Positions 53,525-63,287 are shown, numbered from the stretch's first letter. The stretch: DNA of 64,000 bases from Sphaerochaeta sp. (GCA_016342655.1 JAEINL010000005.1:23964-87963), one strand, 5' to 3'. Program-made: numbers and translations. Notes: generated from the letters alone by a model not told the origin.

Positions 53525-54004
53525 ATGACAACAATCAGTATCATATATGCACTATTGGCCCTAGCTCTTGTATTCTCGCTCTTCAAGAGTAAAGAGAAGA
53601 CCAAGAAAGCCTTCAAGGTTGCAGGAAAAGCCCTGCTTAAGACTGCTCCCAGCCTGGTGGCAATGCTTGGAATCGTAGGGCTGATCCTCGGCCTGCTGAC
53701 ACCAGAGACAATAGCAAGTCTCATAGGAGCCGAAGCCGGCTTCTTCGCCACTGCCATAGCCGCTGTCATCGGCTCTGTCACGCTGATACCTTCCCTGGTG
53801 GCCTTCCCTTTGGCAGGATCGCTGTTGCGTTCAGGCGCTACAGTGATGACGATATCAGCCTTCATTACCACCTTGGTGATGGTAGGGGTAATCACAGCTC
53901 CCATGGAGATGAAGGTCCTGGGCAAGAGGTTTACCCTCCTGCGTAATGGGTTGGGAATTATTGCAGCTCTTCTGATAGCCTTTCTGATGGGGATACTCTT
54001 ATGA
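53525..54004 (+). CDS. Half-size permease, subunit A (YraQ/ArsP_1-like)
   Basis: A 159-residue membrane protein with four predicted transmembrane segments (ISIIYALLALALVFSLF, LVAMLGIVGLILGLL, IAAVIGSVTLIPSLVAFPLAGSLL, GLGIIAALLIAFLMGIL). The sequence GSVTLIPSLVAFPLAGSLLRSGA is the repeat signature of PF03773 (ArsP/YraQ) permeases. ORF track begins 75 bp early in the PadR gene; I use ATG at 53525. The next gene overlaps by 4 bp and carries the matching second half. Both halves probably assemble into one transporter. Confidence 0.75.
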   Translation: MTTISIIYALLALALVFSLFKSKEKTKKAFKVAGKALLKTAPSLVAMLGIVGLILGLLTPETIASLIGAEAGFFATAIAAVIGSVTLIPSLVAFPLAGSLLRSGATVMTISAFITTLVMVGVITAPMEMKVLGKRFTLLRNGLGIIAALLIAFLMGILL

Positions 54005-54543
54005 AAAACATTCTGAAAAAATTCAAGCTTCCTATAGGTGTTGCAATAGTGTTTGTCGCACTGTTCATCTTCGCCCCTGATACAGCCACTCGTTCATCCA
54101 AGGTGGCGTATGAATATTTCCTAGAAATGGTGTTTATCCTTCCCCCGGTATTCCTTCTCATGGGCCTGATGGAGGTTTGGCTTCCGAAGGACAAGATCAA
54201 AAAGTGGCTGGGCAATGATTCTGGCCTGCGAGGGGGATTACTTTCCCTGGCACTTGGGACTCTTCCCACAGGACCTTTGTATGTAGCGTTCCCACTGGCC
54301 GCTTCACTGTTACACAAAGGGGCTAGCATAACGAACGTGGTCATTTTCCTTGGGGCTTGGGCAGCGCTGAAAATTCCTCAGCTGATGATTGAAGTCAAGT
54401 TCATGGGCATCGCCTTTGCAAGTATGCGCTTTTTCCTTACGATTTTTGCCTTAATACTGATGGGGTCGTTCATGAAGGCGGTGCTAACCAGACATCCTGA
54501 CAAGAAATGGCTTGAGAGCAACAAGGGACTCTCTGATCAGTGA
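54001..54543 (+). CDS. Half-size permease, subunit B (YraQ/ArsP_1-like)
   Basis: A 180-residue membrane protein with four predicted transmembrane segments. It has the matching repeat half, LSLALGTLPTGPLYVAFPLAASLLHKGASITNVVIFLGAWAALKIPQLMIEVKF, like half B of the full-size YraQ permease, which normally is one protein of about 300-350 residues. Translationally coupled (ATGA overlap) to half A. Together and with PadR they form a three-gene operon. Substrate unknown; arsenic organics have been described for one branch of this superfamily, but no ars gene lies nearby. Confidence 0.75.
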   Translation: MKNILKKFKLPIGVAIVFVALFIFAPDTATRSSKVAYEYFLEMVFILPPVFLLMGLMEVWLPKDKIKKWLGNDSGLRGGLLSLALGTLPTGPLYVAFPLAASLLHKGASITNVVIFLGAWAALKIPQLMIEVKFMGIAFASMRFFLTIFALILMGSFMKAVLTRHPDKKWLESNKGLSDQ

Positions 54544-54904
54544 TAATCGCCAGTCTATGCAATACATACCAAGGATAATTTTCCCATTTCCCCCTTGTCG
54601 GACTATCGACAAAGGGGGGGGCTTACCTCAAGGTACAGCAGGAAAGGGGACTGACTATACCAAGAGTTCTCGGTGTACGGAAACAAAGGTAGGATCACCC
54701 AAAATTTGGTAATATTTACTGTTTTAACCCAGAAAAGAAGAGTTTTATACTTGAGTAAAACCCTTTCTTTTAGATTCTTTATATCAAGTCTTAGAGTAGC
54801 TTTATAGTCACCCTAAGTCATACTTCTTTTGCTAGTATGGGAGGCAATGGGGATATATCGCCCAGTATTATACTATTGAATAAAGAGTTAATTTTTCACC
54901 TCCC
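54544..54904 (+). other. Long gap upstream of pckG
   Basis: The hairpin CCCCCTTGTCG-gactat-CGACAAAGGGGG (about 54590-54618, one bulge) is a probable end structure for the PadR-permease operon, although without a T-run. A second small stem, GTTTTA-tacttgag-TAAAAC, is at 54742-54761. The rest has no ORF or recognised motif. Confidence 0.5.
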
Positions 54905-54933
54905 TTGATTAATTGCTTTATGCGTAGTAGTAT
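54905..54933 (+). promoter_or_regulatory. Promoter of pckG
   Basis: TTGATT and TAGTAT are separated by 17 bp, with the ATG of pckG about 40 bp downstream and AAAGGAG before it. Spacing is ideal. No catabolite or Rex-type operator was recognised. Confidence 0.6.
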
Positions 54934-54974
54934 TGTCAAAGACTCGATAAGAAACTATCCAAAGGAGCTATCAT

Positions 54975-56870
54975 ATGGATACAAAGTACACATCGTTATT
55001 ACAAGAAAAGATGAGCGAGGCGAGCTATGCCAAACTCATGAAACTTGAGAATGAAAAGGTCAATGATTTTATTGGCGCTTTTGCTAAGCATTGCAATCCC
55101 AAGTCCATCTATGTCTGTGATGACAGCAAAGAGGATGAAGAGTACATCAAGGCAAAGGCCCTTGAAATTGGTGAAGAGTTCAAGCTCGCTAAGAATGCCC
55201 AGACCATTCACTGGGACGGCTACGGCGACCAGGCACGAGATAAGGTCAACACCCGTTACATGGTCTACAAGGAAAACCTTGCAAGCATGAAGAGTCTCAA
55301 TTCAGTTGAGTATGAACAGGGGTATGCCGAAATTATGGGTATTGCCGAGAACGTCATGGAAGGCAAGGATACTATAGTGAAGTTCTTCTGCGAAGGACCA
55401 GCTCATTCCGAATTTTCCATTCCTTGCGTACAGTTCACCGACTCTTGGTATGTTGCTCACTCCGAAGCAATTCTTTACCGCCCCGGTTATGATCACTTCA
55501 GCAAGATGAGCAATAAGGATGACTTCTTCAGGTTCATCCACTCTGCAGGACAACTCGATGCGAGAAACACCTCAGTAAACATTGAAAAGCGCCGTATCTA
55601 CATGGATACCCAGAACAATATTGTCTACTCGATGAATGACCAGTACGCCGGTAACTCCATCGGACTGAAAAAGCACTCCATGCGTCTGGCCATCAGCAAG
55701 AGTGGTAAGGAAGGCTGGCTTTGTGAACACATGTTCCTCATGGCAGCAATCGACAAGGACAAGAAGAGAAGAACCTACTTTGCAGGGGCTTATCCCTCAG
55801 CCTGTGGCAAGACTTCCACTGCAATGATTCCAGGTGAAGAGATCGTAGGTGATGACATCGCCTATTTCCGCAACATTGACGGTGAGTTCAGGGGCGTAAA
55901 CGTTGAGCAGGGAATCTTCGGCATCATCAAGGATGTCAATGCTGAAGACGATCCTGTAATCTTCGAAAACCTTATGATCGAACAGGAGGTTATCTTCTCC
56001 AACGTTCTCAGAGGACCTGACAACAACCCGTACTGGCTCGGATCCGGCCTCGAAACCCCCAAGAAGGGCGACAACCACAGTGGTAAGGACTGGTTTGAAG
56101 GCAAAAAGGATGCCAAGGGTAATGAGATTCCTGTAGCACACGGAAATTCTCGCTATACCATGCGCCTTGATTACCTGCAGAACTTTGACAAGAAGGGTTT
56201 TGATGCAAAACAGGGGGTAGCAGTCGAAGGCATCCTCTATGGCGGACGTGACAGTGACACTTGCGTTCCTGTTGAAGAGTCAGCTTCTTGGGAAGAGGGT
56301 ATTCTCATCAAGGCTTGTACCCTTGAAAGTGAGACCACCAGTGCGACCCTTGGCAAAGAGGGTGTACGTAACCCAAGCCCCATGGCAAACATGGACTTTG
56401 TCTCCTACCCTCTTGGTGAGTACACAAAGAACAACATTGATTTTGTTAAGGGCATGAAGCAGGTTCCCAAGGTATTCTCCACCAACTACTTCCTCAGAGA
56501 TGAGAAGGGCAAGTTCTGTAACGACAAGCTTGCCAAGAAGGTGTGGTTGCACTGGGCAGAAGGTCGTATCCATAACGAGTACGAGGCATATGATACTCCC
56601 AATGGCAAAATCCCCTTGTACGAGGATCTGAAGGTTCTGTTCAAGAAATATCTCGATTATGACTACACAGAGGCTGAGTACACCTACCAGTTCACGTTCC
56701 GCTGTACCAAGTGGGTCGATAAGCTCGAGAGATCTAAAGTCTACTTCAAGAAAATGGATGCAGATGCACCAGAGTTCATCTTTACAAGATGGGACGAGCA
56801 GATTGCAAAGATTGAGAAGGCAAAGGCCACGTTTGGTGATGAGATCAAGCCAGGCTCTTACAAGATCTAA
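54975..56870 (+). CDS. pckG: Phosphoenolpyruvate carboxykinase (GTP)
   Basis: A 631-residue cytosolic enzyme. The GTP-type kinase-1 motif AYPSACGKTSTAM and active-site sequences GDDIAYFRNIDG and HSEAILYRPG are clear. Length fits GTP-type PEPCK (about 600-630) rather than ATP-type (about 530). It interconverts oxaloacetate and PEP plus CO2; in fermenters it often runs in the carboxylating direction to capture energy as GTP. AAAGGAG sits eight bases before the ATG. It is a single-gene unit between a promoter and a terminator. Nothing odd in the motifs. Confidence 0.95.
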   Translation: MDTKYTSLLQEKMSEASYAKLMKLENEKVNDFIGAFAKHCNPKSIYVCDDSKEDEEYIKAKALEIGEEFKLAKNAQTIHWDGYGDQARDKVNTRYMVYKENLASMKSLNSVEYEQGYAEIMGIAENVMEGKDTIVKFFCEGPAHSEFSIPCVQFTDSWYVAHSEAILYRPGYDHFSKMSNKDDFFRFIHSAGQLDARNTSVNIEKRRIYMDTQNNIVYSMNDQYAGNSIGLKKHSMRLAISKSGKEGWLCEHMFLMAAIDKDKKRRTYFAGAYPSACGKTSTAMIPGEEIVGDDIAYFRNIDGEFRGVNVEQGIFGIIKDVNAEDDPVIFENLMIEQEVIFSNVLRGPDNNPYWLGSGLETPKKGDNHSGKDWFEGKKDAKGNEIPVAHGNSRYTMRLDYLQNFDKKGFDAKQGVAVEGILYGGRDSDTCVPVEESASWEEGILIKACTLESETTSATLGKEGVRNPSPMANMDFVSYPLGEYTKNNIDFVKGMKQVPKVFSTNYFLRDEKGKFCNDKLAKKVWLHWAEGRIHNEYEAYDTPNGKIPLYEDLKVLFKKYLDYDYTEAEYTYQFTFRCTKWVDKLERSKVYFKKMDADAPEFIFTRWDEQIAKIEKAKATFGDEIKPGSYKI

Positions 56871-56897
56871 GTAGTTCACTAAAGAGCAACCTACAGG

Positions 56898-56930
56898 GAG
56901 ACCGACCAACTAGTTTGGCCGGTCTCTCTC
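56898..56930 (+). terminator. Terminator after pckG
   Basis: GAGACCG and CGGTCTC form the outer stem, with CCAA/TTGG inside, followed by CTCTCTTAT. It lies 28 bp after the stop. Confidence 0.7.
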
Positions 56931-57004
56931 TTATATTTGCTAAGTTGAGCAAAAGCACACAAACGCATAGTGCCGTTATTAGCCTTTCACAATAAGCACA
57001 ATAG

Positions 57005-57060
57005 AAAAAACCACCCCTCCTAGGGGAAAAATTTTTAGTTCCCCCCCTATTCGGGGTGGT
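57005..57060 (-). terminator. Terminator after the hydrogenase operon
   Basis: On the minus strand ACCACCCC pairs with GGGGTGGT, with an inner stem of TAGGGG/CCCCTA, and is followed by six T. It lies 75 bp after the hydA stop. Confidence 0.75.
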
Positions 57061-57134
57061 CAGAATCTTGTGATATCCGTTGAATTTGCAGTTCAACCTG
57101 GTGTTCTTTTCAACCTACACAACCTAGAGAGCCC

Positions 57135-58925
57135 TTACGTTTCAAATACAGAGTACTGACCTCTCTTGGTGTAGGAGGTGTGCAGCAGGTGGTGACTCTT
57201 CTCACCTAGAGGTTTGATAAGGAAGTTCTCATAGAGAGAGAGTATCTCACTATTCTCGTGAGACTTCCGTATCTCAAAGTTCCTATCCTCCTGATAGATT
57301 GACTCCGCACGCTTCTTGCGTATGGCCTCATTGGTGGGAATGGGCTGGCCTCCCCCACCTAGGCAACCGCCAGGGCAAGCCATGACTTCAATGAAGGCAT
57401 AGGGAGATTCTCCCCGTTTGACCTGATCCATCAGGATACGTGCCTTACCCAGGCTATGGGCAACTGCTACACGCAGCGGCATTCCCTTGATATCAACCGT
57501 CGCCTCCTTGATTCCCTCCATCCCCCGCACCTCTGTAAAGTCTACAGAAGGTAAAGCTTCCTTGGTAAGCACCTCGTATGCTGTACGCAGTGCGGCTTCC
57601 ATTACCCCCCCTGTGGCTCCAAAAATGACAGCAGCCCCGGTGGAAACGCCCAAGGGATTATCAAACTCTTCGTTGGGCAGGGAGGCAAACTGGATGCCTA
57701 CTCTCTTGAACATCGAGGCAAGTTCGCGCGTTGTCAGGGCATAGTCAACATCTGCAAAGCGTTCGTCTTCAGAGAGATCCAGTTCCTTCTTCCAGAAGTC
57801 AAAAGCCCCGTCCATCTCGCTCCTTCCCGCCTCAAACTTCTTTGCAGTGCAGGGCATTATGGAGACGACACGGATATTTCTGGGATCGAGACCCGCCTCC
57901 TTGGCATAATAGGTCTTGGCAATGGCGCCGAACATCTGCTGGGGAGACTTACAGGTGGAAAGATGGTCCAGCTGTTCAGGGTAGAAGTGCTCAATATACT
58001 TGATCCACCCCGGCGAGCAGGAAGTTATCATGGGCAAGGTCCCCTTATTCTGGATCCGACTAATCAGCTCGTGGCCCTCCTCCATAATGGTGAGGTCAGC
58101 AGCAAACTGGGTGTCAAACACCTTTGAAAAGCCCAGTCTGCGTAAGCCTGCCACCATCTGACCTGTCACCAGAGCACCCCAAGGCATACCCATGGCTTCG
58201 CCGATACCAACACGAATGGCAGGGGCGGTCTGTACGATAGTGGTGAGATTCGGGTTTGCAATGTCAGAGAAGACCTCCTCAATATTGGAGCGCTCGGTTA
58301 TCGCACCAGTAGGACAGACTAAGGCGCACTGTCCACAGTTTGTGCAGACCGAGCTACCCAGTCCCTTATCCAGGAAGGTGGAGACCTTGCTACGTAAGCC
58401 TCTACCTACGATGTCGATGGCATGCACCTCCTGAACTTGGGCACAGACCTCCACACAACGGTTGCAGAGAATACACTTGTTGGGGTCACGCACAAGAGAG
58501 GATGAGGAGTAGTCCAGAGGAAGAAGTTTCTTCTTGGTCCTTTCAAACCGGCTCTCCCTGATGCCCAACTGCTGAGCAAGGCTCTGCAGTTCACAGTTGA
58601 GGTTTCGCTCGCACGTCAGGCACTCCAAGGGATGGTTTGCCAACACCAGCTCCAAGTTAATTTTCCTTGATGCACGGATACGTTCATTGTTGGTGGTAAC
58701 CTCCATGCCTGCCTGAACCATTGAGATGCACGAGCGAACAAGACGCTTGGAGTTCTTCACCTCCACCACACAGACCCCACACGACCCATGGGAGGAAACA
58801 TCCTCAAGATGGCAAAGTGTCGGGATCTTGATGCCTACCTTGAGGCAAGCATCCAAGATGGTGGTTCCTCTCGCGACTGTCACGTTCTGACCGTCAATGC
58901 TCAGTGTTATCAGATTATCAGCCAT
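57135..58925 (-). CDS. hydA: [FeFe] hydrogenase catalytic subunit (multimeric, NAD(P)-linked type)
   Basis: A 596-residue enzyme. N-terminal [2Fe-2S] domain (PTLCHLEDVSSHGSCGVC), the His-Cys cluster HPLECLTCERNLNC, two ferredoxin-type clusters (CILCNRCVEVC, CTNCGQCALVCP), then the H-cluster domain with TSCSPGW, MPCTAKKFE and the P3-like ACPGGCLGGGGQP. It ends with a small-subunit-type region (HLLHTSYTKR). It makes or uses H2. The start at 58925 has AAGGAGG and overlaps the fusion gene by 8 bp; the track start is 36 bp upstream. Part of a trimeric complex with the NuoF-GltD fusion and NuoE; probably bifurcating between ferredoxin and NAD(P)H. Confidence 0.93.
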   Translation of the reverse strand: MADNLITLSIDGQNVTVARGTTILDACLKVGIKIPTLCHLEDVSSHGSCGVCVVEVKNSKRLVRSCISMVQAGMEVTTNNERIRASRKINLELVLANHPLECLTCERNLNCELQSLAQQLGIRESRFERTKKKLLPLDYSSSSLVRDPNKCILCNRCVEVCAQVQEVHAIDIVGRGLRSKVSTFLDKGLGSSVCTNCGQCALVCPTGAITERSNIEEVFSDIANPNLTTIVQTAPAIRVGIGEAMGMPWGALVTGQMVAGLRRLGFSKVFDTQFAADLTIMEEGHELISRIQNKGTLPMITSCSPGWIKYIEHFYPEQLDHLSTCKSPQQMFGAIAKTYYAKEAGLDPRNIRVVSIMPCTAKKFEAGRSEMDGAFDFWKKELDLSEDERFADVDYALTTRELASMFKRVGIQFASLPNEEFDNPLGVSTGAAVIFGATGGVMEAALRTAYEVLTKEALPSVDFTEVRGMEGIKEATVDIKGMPLRVAVAHSLGKARILMDQVKRGESPYAFIEVMACPGGCLGGGGQPIPTNEAIRKKRAESIYQEDRNFEIRKSHENSEILSLYENFLIKPLGEKSHHLLHTSYTKRGQYSVFET

Positions 58926-61900
58926 GTGCAACCTCCTTGGATTCAGTGTTGCGAATATCACAACGCAGGCAACGTGAAGCCTCTAACCGGGCCTGTTCGC
59001 CCAGATAGCCCCTATTCACCTCAGAGAAGTTTCCTTTTCGTTCGGTAATCTTCAGATGCCTCGGTGCGATGGGCTTTATTGCCTCTATCTCAGAAGGAAC
59101 CTCGTTGCCATAGGAGAATTCCTCAAACAGGGTAGCGAATCGCTTCTTGCTACCGGTCAGGTCATAATCAATGACTTGGGCAGCATCCTTGGCATACCCC
59201 ATTGCTTCAGCGGCAGTGGACGGTCCGGTAACAACATCTCCGATAGCATATACTCCCCTCAAATTGGTCTTGAAAGAGTATCTTCCAATGGAGGCATTCC
59301 CCCTTTCTGTTATCTCAAGCCCTTCTCGGATGAGCAAGCCGTCATCGACCTGTTCCCCAATAGCCACGATTACTGTGTCACAGGGAATACGGCGGGTCTT
59401 ATTCGTGGCAAGAGGTTTTCTCCGACCGGAAAGGTCATAGGGACCTCCCTCCATCTCCATAACCTCAAAGGCCTCAACCTTTCCACTATCATTTCCAATG
59501 ACCTGCACAGGGGCGGACATGAAGGAGAATTTGATCCCTTCGGTAAAGGCCTCATCGATCTCGCTCTTGTTTGCAGGCAAATCCTCCTTGGCACGACGGT
59601 AGGCTACGGTAACGTCACAACCTTTTCTCCAGAGGGTACGCGCAGCATCGATAGCCACGTTTCCCCCTCCTACGATGACAATGCGTTTGCCGACATCAAC
59701 ACTCTCTTCCTTCTCCAGTTGCTCAAGTAGCACAGTCCCTTGCAACACGCCCTTGAGTTCGATGCCTGGGATCTGCAGCTCCATGTGACTGTAGGCTCCC
59801 ACCGCTAGGATTACCACCGAGTATTCAGCCTGCAAGGCTTGCATGCTGATCTGCTTTCCCAACTCGGTCTTGAAGACAAAGGTAATGCCCAACATCTCAA
59901 AGAGCTCAAGCTCCTTATCCAGAACTTCCTTGGGAAGGCGGTATGCGGGAATCCCATAGCGCAAGACCCCTCCTGCCTTCTCATGGGAGTCATAGATGGT
60001 CACCTCATGCCCCAGCCTGACCAAGTAGAAGGCTGCTGCAAGGCCAGCAGGGCCTGCCCCTACTATGGCTATCGATTTTTCTGTGGAGGGAAGCTTTCCT
60101 TCAATGAGCTTCTTGTAAATGTCCTCTTCCCTGCCCATCTTGTACATAGTGTCTGCAAGATAGCGGTGGATTTCTCCCTGGTGGACTGCTTCGTCTATGG
60201 TTTCACGTCGACAGCGCATCTGACAGTGGAAGTGACAGATCCTCCCTATGGTCCCAGGAAGGGGGTTGTCCTGGAGCGTCGAGGCAAAGGCCTCCTCCAG
60301 ACGATTCTCCTTCAATAGCTGTATGTAGGCAGGTATGTTCATATGCATGGGGCAGGAGTTAGAGCAGAGGGCTGTGATGAGGTCTTCGCACGTCCCACTC
60401 GAGCAGTGGTGACGCAGGATGTGGTCCTCATACTCTTCCTTGAAGTAGGTGAGGGTCGTCAACACCGGATTGGGTGCAGACTGCCCAAGGCCACACACGG
60501 CAGTATCACAGATGTTCAGGCCAAGCTCCTTCATCAGAAGAAGGTCACTCTCCTGGCCTCTCCCCTCTACAATGCCATTGAGCAGGGCCAACTCCTGAGC
60601 AAGGCCTTCCCTACAGGGAACACACTTGCCGCAGGACTCCTTGTGGGTAAACTCGATGAAGTACCGTGCGACATCGACCATGCAGTTATCCTGATCCATG
60701 ACAACCATACCACCTGAGCCCATAATGGCACCCAAGGTATTCAGTGTCTCATAGTCAATGGGGGTGTCGAACTTCGAGGCGGGTATGCACCCTCCTGAAG
60801 GTCCTCCCGACTGCACGGCCTTGATCTTCTTGTTTGGTGATGATGATCCTCCCCCAATCTCATAGATGAGGGTGGTGAGCTTCTCGCCTAGGGGCAACTC
60901 GACGAGGCCTGTATTCTTAACCTTTCCGACTAGGGAGAACACCTTGGTTCCAGGGCTGGCACTGGTACCGATCTTTCTAAACCAAGAGCTTCCCATACCA
61001 ATAATTACAGGCACATTGCACCAGGTCTCCAGATTGTTAATGGTTGTTGGATACCCCAAATATCCCTTTTGTGCAGGGAACGGGGGCTTCATGGTAGGAC
61101 GCCCTGCCTTTCCTTCAACCGAGGCTATAAGGGCGGTCTCTTCTCCACAGACAAAGGCTCCGGCGCCTTCAACTATCTCTATGTCAAACGTGAAAAGGGT
61201 GTTGGGTATCTCTTTTCCGAGCAACCCAACCTCTCTGGCCTGCTGGACAGCCAGCTTCAGACGCTCGACTGCCAAGGGATACTCTGCACGTACATAGACG
61301 ATTCCCACTGAAGTATGCATGGCATAGGCACCGATAAGCATCCCTTCAATGAGCATATGGGGATCACTCTCCAACTCATTACGGTTCATGTATGCGCCGG
61401 GATCCCCTTCGTCAGCATTGCAGATGAGGAATTTCTTCTCACCGTCATTCTTGTTCATCAGCTCCCATTTCAGGCCGGTAGGGAAGCCTGCCCCTCCCCG
61501 ACCACGAAGCTTGGAATTTTTCACTTCCGCCAACACTTCCTCGCGGGTCATATCCCAAACAGCCTTGAAAAAGGCTGAGTAGCCTCCGACAGCAAGATAC
61601 TCTTCCAAGGAAGTGGGGTCGATGAGTCCCGCATGACGTAGGACTATCTTTTTCTGAGCCTTGAAGTAGGAAATCTCATTCCATTCGGGAATATCCTCAA
61701 AGCCTTGGCCATACGTGAAATGGGTACCCAGATGGTCCCACTCCGTTACCTTGCAAAGGACACGTTCGGAAGGGAAAGATTTCTTTTCAATCGAGGAAAA
61801 TATCCAAGACAGGTCCTCTATTCCCACCTTATCCAAGATGAGCAGAGGGAGATCAGGAATATATATGTTAACCAAGGGCTCATTGGCGCAGAAGCCAAAG

Positions 61901-62082
61901 CACCCGACACCTCTAACCTGCATATCCAATTTTTCAGAGGCCACATGGGCCTTGATCGCCTCAAGCAGTTCTCCCGCCCCATTTCCCAGACCACAGGTTC
62001 CCACTCCCACTGCTATGTCCACACATCCTGGTCTGAGAAGACGCTCACCTTTTGCCGTAAGTTCTTGTAGTAGTCGCTTCAT
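58918..62082 (-). CDS. NuoF-like flavoprotein fused to a GltD/NfnB-like NADPH flavoprotein (hydrogenase subunit)
   Basis: A 1054-residue fusion. Residues 1-115: thioredoxin-fold [2Fe-2S] domain. About 150-540: NuoF core with FMN/NAD binding GRGGAGFPTGLKW and the [4Fe-4S] ligands CGKCVPCREG. The usual C-terminal ferredoxin pair of HydB is missing. About 565-1040: a GltD-type module with Cys clusters (CSNSCPMHMNIPAY, CHFHCQMRCRRE), FAD site VGAGPAGLAAAFYLV (about 674) and NADPH site VGGGNVAIDAARTL (about 802). So one polypeptide can bind FMN, FAD, NAD and NADPH. It lies between NuoE-like and hydA genes and overlaps both by 4-8 bp. It couples H2, NADH and NADPH pools. Confidence 0.9.
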   Translation of the reverse strand: MKRLLQELTAKGERLLRPGCVDIAVGVGTCGLGNGAGELLEAIKAHVASEKLDMQVRGVGCFGFCANEPLVNIYIPDLPLLILDKVGIEDLSWIFSSIEKKSFPSERVLCKVTEWDHLGTHFTYGQGFEDIPEWNEISYFKAQKKIVLRHAGLIDPTSLEEYLAVGGYSAFFKAVWDMTREEVLAEVKNSKLRGRGGAGFPTGLKWELMNKNDGEKKFLICNADEGDPGAYMNRNELESDPHMLIEGMLIGAYAMHTSVGIVYVRAEYPLAVERLKLAVQQAREVGLLGKEIPNTLFTFDIEIVEGAGAFVCGEETALIASVEGKAGRPTMKPPFPAQKGYLGYPTTINNLETWCNVPVIIGMGSSWFRKIGTSASPGTKVFSLVGKVKNTGLVELPLGEKLTTLIYEIGGGSSSPNKKIKAVQSGGPSGGCIPASKFDTPIDYETLNTLGAIMGSGGMVVMDQDNCMVDVARYFIEFTHKESCGKCVPCREGLAQELALLNGIVEGRGQESDLLLMKELGLNICDTAVCGLGQSAPNPVLTTLTYFKEEYEDHILRHHCSSGTCEDLITALCSNSCPMHMNIPAYIQLLKENRLEEAFASTLQDNPLPGTIGRICHFHCQMRCRRETIDEAVHQGEIHRYLADTMYKMGREEDIYKKLIEGKLPSTEKSIAIVGAGPAGLAAAFYLVRLGHEVTIYDSHEKAGGVLRYGIPAYRLPKEVLDKELELFEMLGITFVFKTELGKQISMQALQAEYSVVILAVGAYSHMELQIPGIELKGVLQGTVLLEQLEKEESVDVGKRIVIVGGGNVAIDAARTLWRKGCDVTVAYRRAKEDLPANKSEIDEAFTEGIKFSFMSAPVQVIGNDSGKVEAFEVMEMEGGPYDLSGRRKPLATNKTRRIPCDTVIVAIGEQVDDGLLIREGLEITERGNASIGRYSFKTNLRGVYAIGDVVTGPSTAAEAMGYAKDAAQVIDYDLTGSKKRFATLFEEFSYGNEVPSEIEAIKPIAPRHLKITERKGNFSEVNRGYLGEQARLEASRCLRCDIRNTESKEVAHG

Positions 62083-62576
62083 GCTGTACCCTTCCTTGCT
62101 ATAAGCTGTTTTAGAAGCGTGGATAGCTTATCACCTGTCATCCTGCTGTAGATGACCTCATCCACTGCGATTACAGGAGCCAATGCACACTGGCCAAAAC
62201 AGGCTACCGTGCGTACCGTAAAGCGCATATCCTTTGTGGTATAGGAGGACTCGTCCTCCCCCTCTTCGCTTTCATGCAAGCCCAGCATCGCCATGACATC
62301 GTCAAGCAGGGGCTTAGAACCCTTGGTGTGGCACGCGGTTCCTCGGCAAACGGTAATGGTATGCTCGCCTTGGGGTTTGAGATTGAAGAAAGAGTAGAAT
62401 GTTGCGACAGAATAGACCTGTGAGAGGGGCACCTCCATTTTCTCTGCTATGTACAGCAGCGCCTGCTCATTGAGGTAGGTATGTTCTGTCCTGCGCTGCA
62501 CCTCCTCAAGAACTGAGAGAAGCGCACCTGGCTTGCCTGTATAGGTCGCTATGATGGTATCATAGAGCTCATTCAC
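62079..62576 (-). CDS. NuoE-like [2Fe-2S] subunit of the hydrogenase complex
   Basis: A 165-residue thioredoxin-fold protein with the four Cys of a [2Fe-2S] cluster (VCRGTACHTKG and VACFGQCALAPV). The track start at 62696 gives extra upstream residues; the GTG at 62576 has AAGGAGG six bases before it and starts the protein at VNELYDTIIATYTGKPGAL, as in HydC/NuoE. It transfers electrons between the NuoF-like part and the hydrogenase. First gene of the three-gene operon; ATGA overlap with the fusion gene. Confidence 0.9.
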   Translation of the reverse strand: MNELYDTIIATYTGKPGALLSVLEEVQRRTEHTYLNEQALLYIAEKMEVPLSQVYSVATFYSFFNLKPQGEHTITVCRGTACHTKGSKPLLDDVMAMLGLHESEEGEDESSYTTKDMRFTVRTVACFGQCALAPVIAVDEVIYSRMTGDKLSTLLKQLIARKGTA

Positions 62577-62870
62577 AAGAGACCTCCTTGAAAAGAACGA
62601 AAGACTAAAATCCCGATATATAGATACTCCTAAAAAGGGGTTGTTGTTCATCTTCGAAGGCTGATTTCCTACATAGTAAGGGAGATTGTATATCAAAGCA
62701 AATACTATTTTATATTTATGCTAGTAAAAACTCTAAAAACCATTAGTTAATGTGAGTATAGGAACATTTGCACACCTGCAAGGGTTTCAACTGGACTAAG
62801 GAAAAACCACCCTGTCTCGGGTTTGACCAAACCCTCTTGGTTTCTTATCCTAGGGGGACAAGGAGCAGCT

Positions 62871-63287
62871 ATGAAAACCTATAGGAAAGAACTTTTCTTC
62901 AACATTCCCAAACGCAGAGGCCTGATAAACATTACTGACGAAGTGCAGAAGGCTGTGAAGGACAGCCAAGTGCAGGAGGGTCTGGTATTGGTGAATGCCA
63001 TGAACATCACAGCCAGTGTATTCATCAACGATGACGAGAGTGGCCTTCACCAGGACTATGAAGTCTGGCTAGAGAAACTGGCACCAGAGAAGCCCTACAG
63101 CCAATACAAGCACAATGGGTATGAGGACAATGCTGATGCACACCTAAAGAGGACCATCATGGGACGAGAGGTGGTAGTAGCCATTACAAAAGGCAAGCTG
63201 GACTTTGGTACCTGGGAGCAGATCTTCTACTATGAGCTGGATGGGAAGAGGCAGAAACATGCCCTGATAAAGATTATTGGGGAGTAA
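62871..63287 (+). CDS. YjbQ (UPF0047)-family protein
   Basis: A 138-residue soluble protein with the family marks [78 protein letters not shown]. Members are annotated as secondary thiamine-phosphate synthases, a minor activity; true role is uncertain. AAGGAG lies seven bases before the ATG. Transcribed alone, divergently from the hydrogenase operon with 294 bp between, and 3 bp from the convergent BrnA gene. Confidence 0.85.
   Translation: MKTYRKELFFNIPKRRGLINITDEVQKAVKDSQVQEGLVLVNAMNITASVFINDDESGLHQDYEVWLEKLAPEKPYSQYKHNGYEDNADAHLKRTIMGREVVVAITKGKLDFGTWEQIFYYELDGKRQKHALIKIIGE

Noticed and set aside
62640-62870. Possible thiamine riboswitch before YjbQ
   Set aside because: The gap has an inverted repeat near GGGTTTGACCAAACCC but no TPP-type conserved core.
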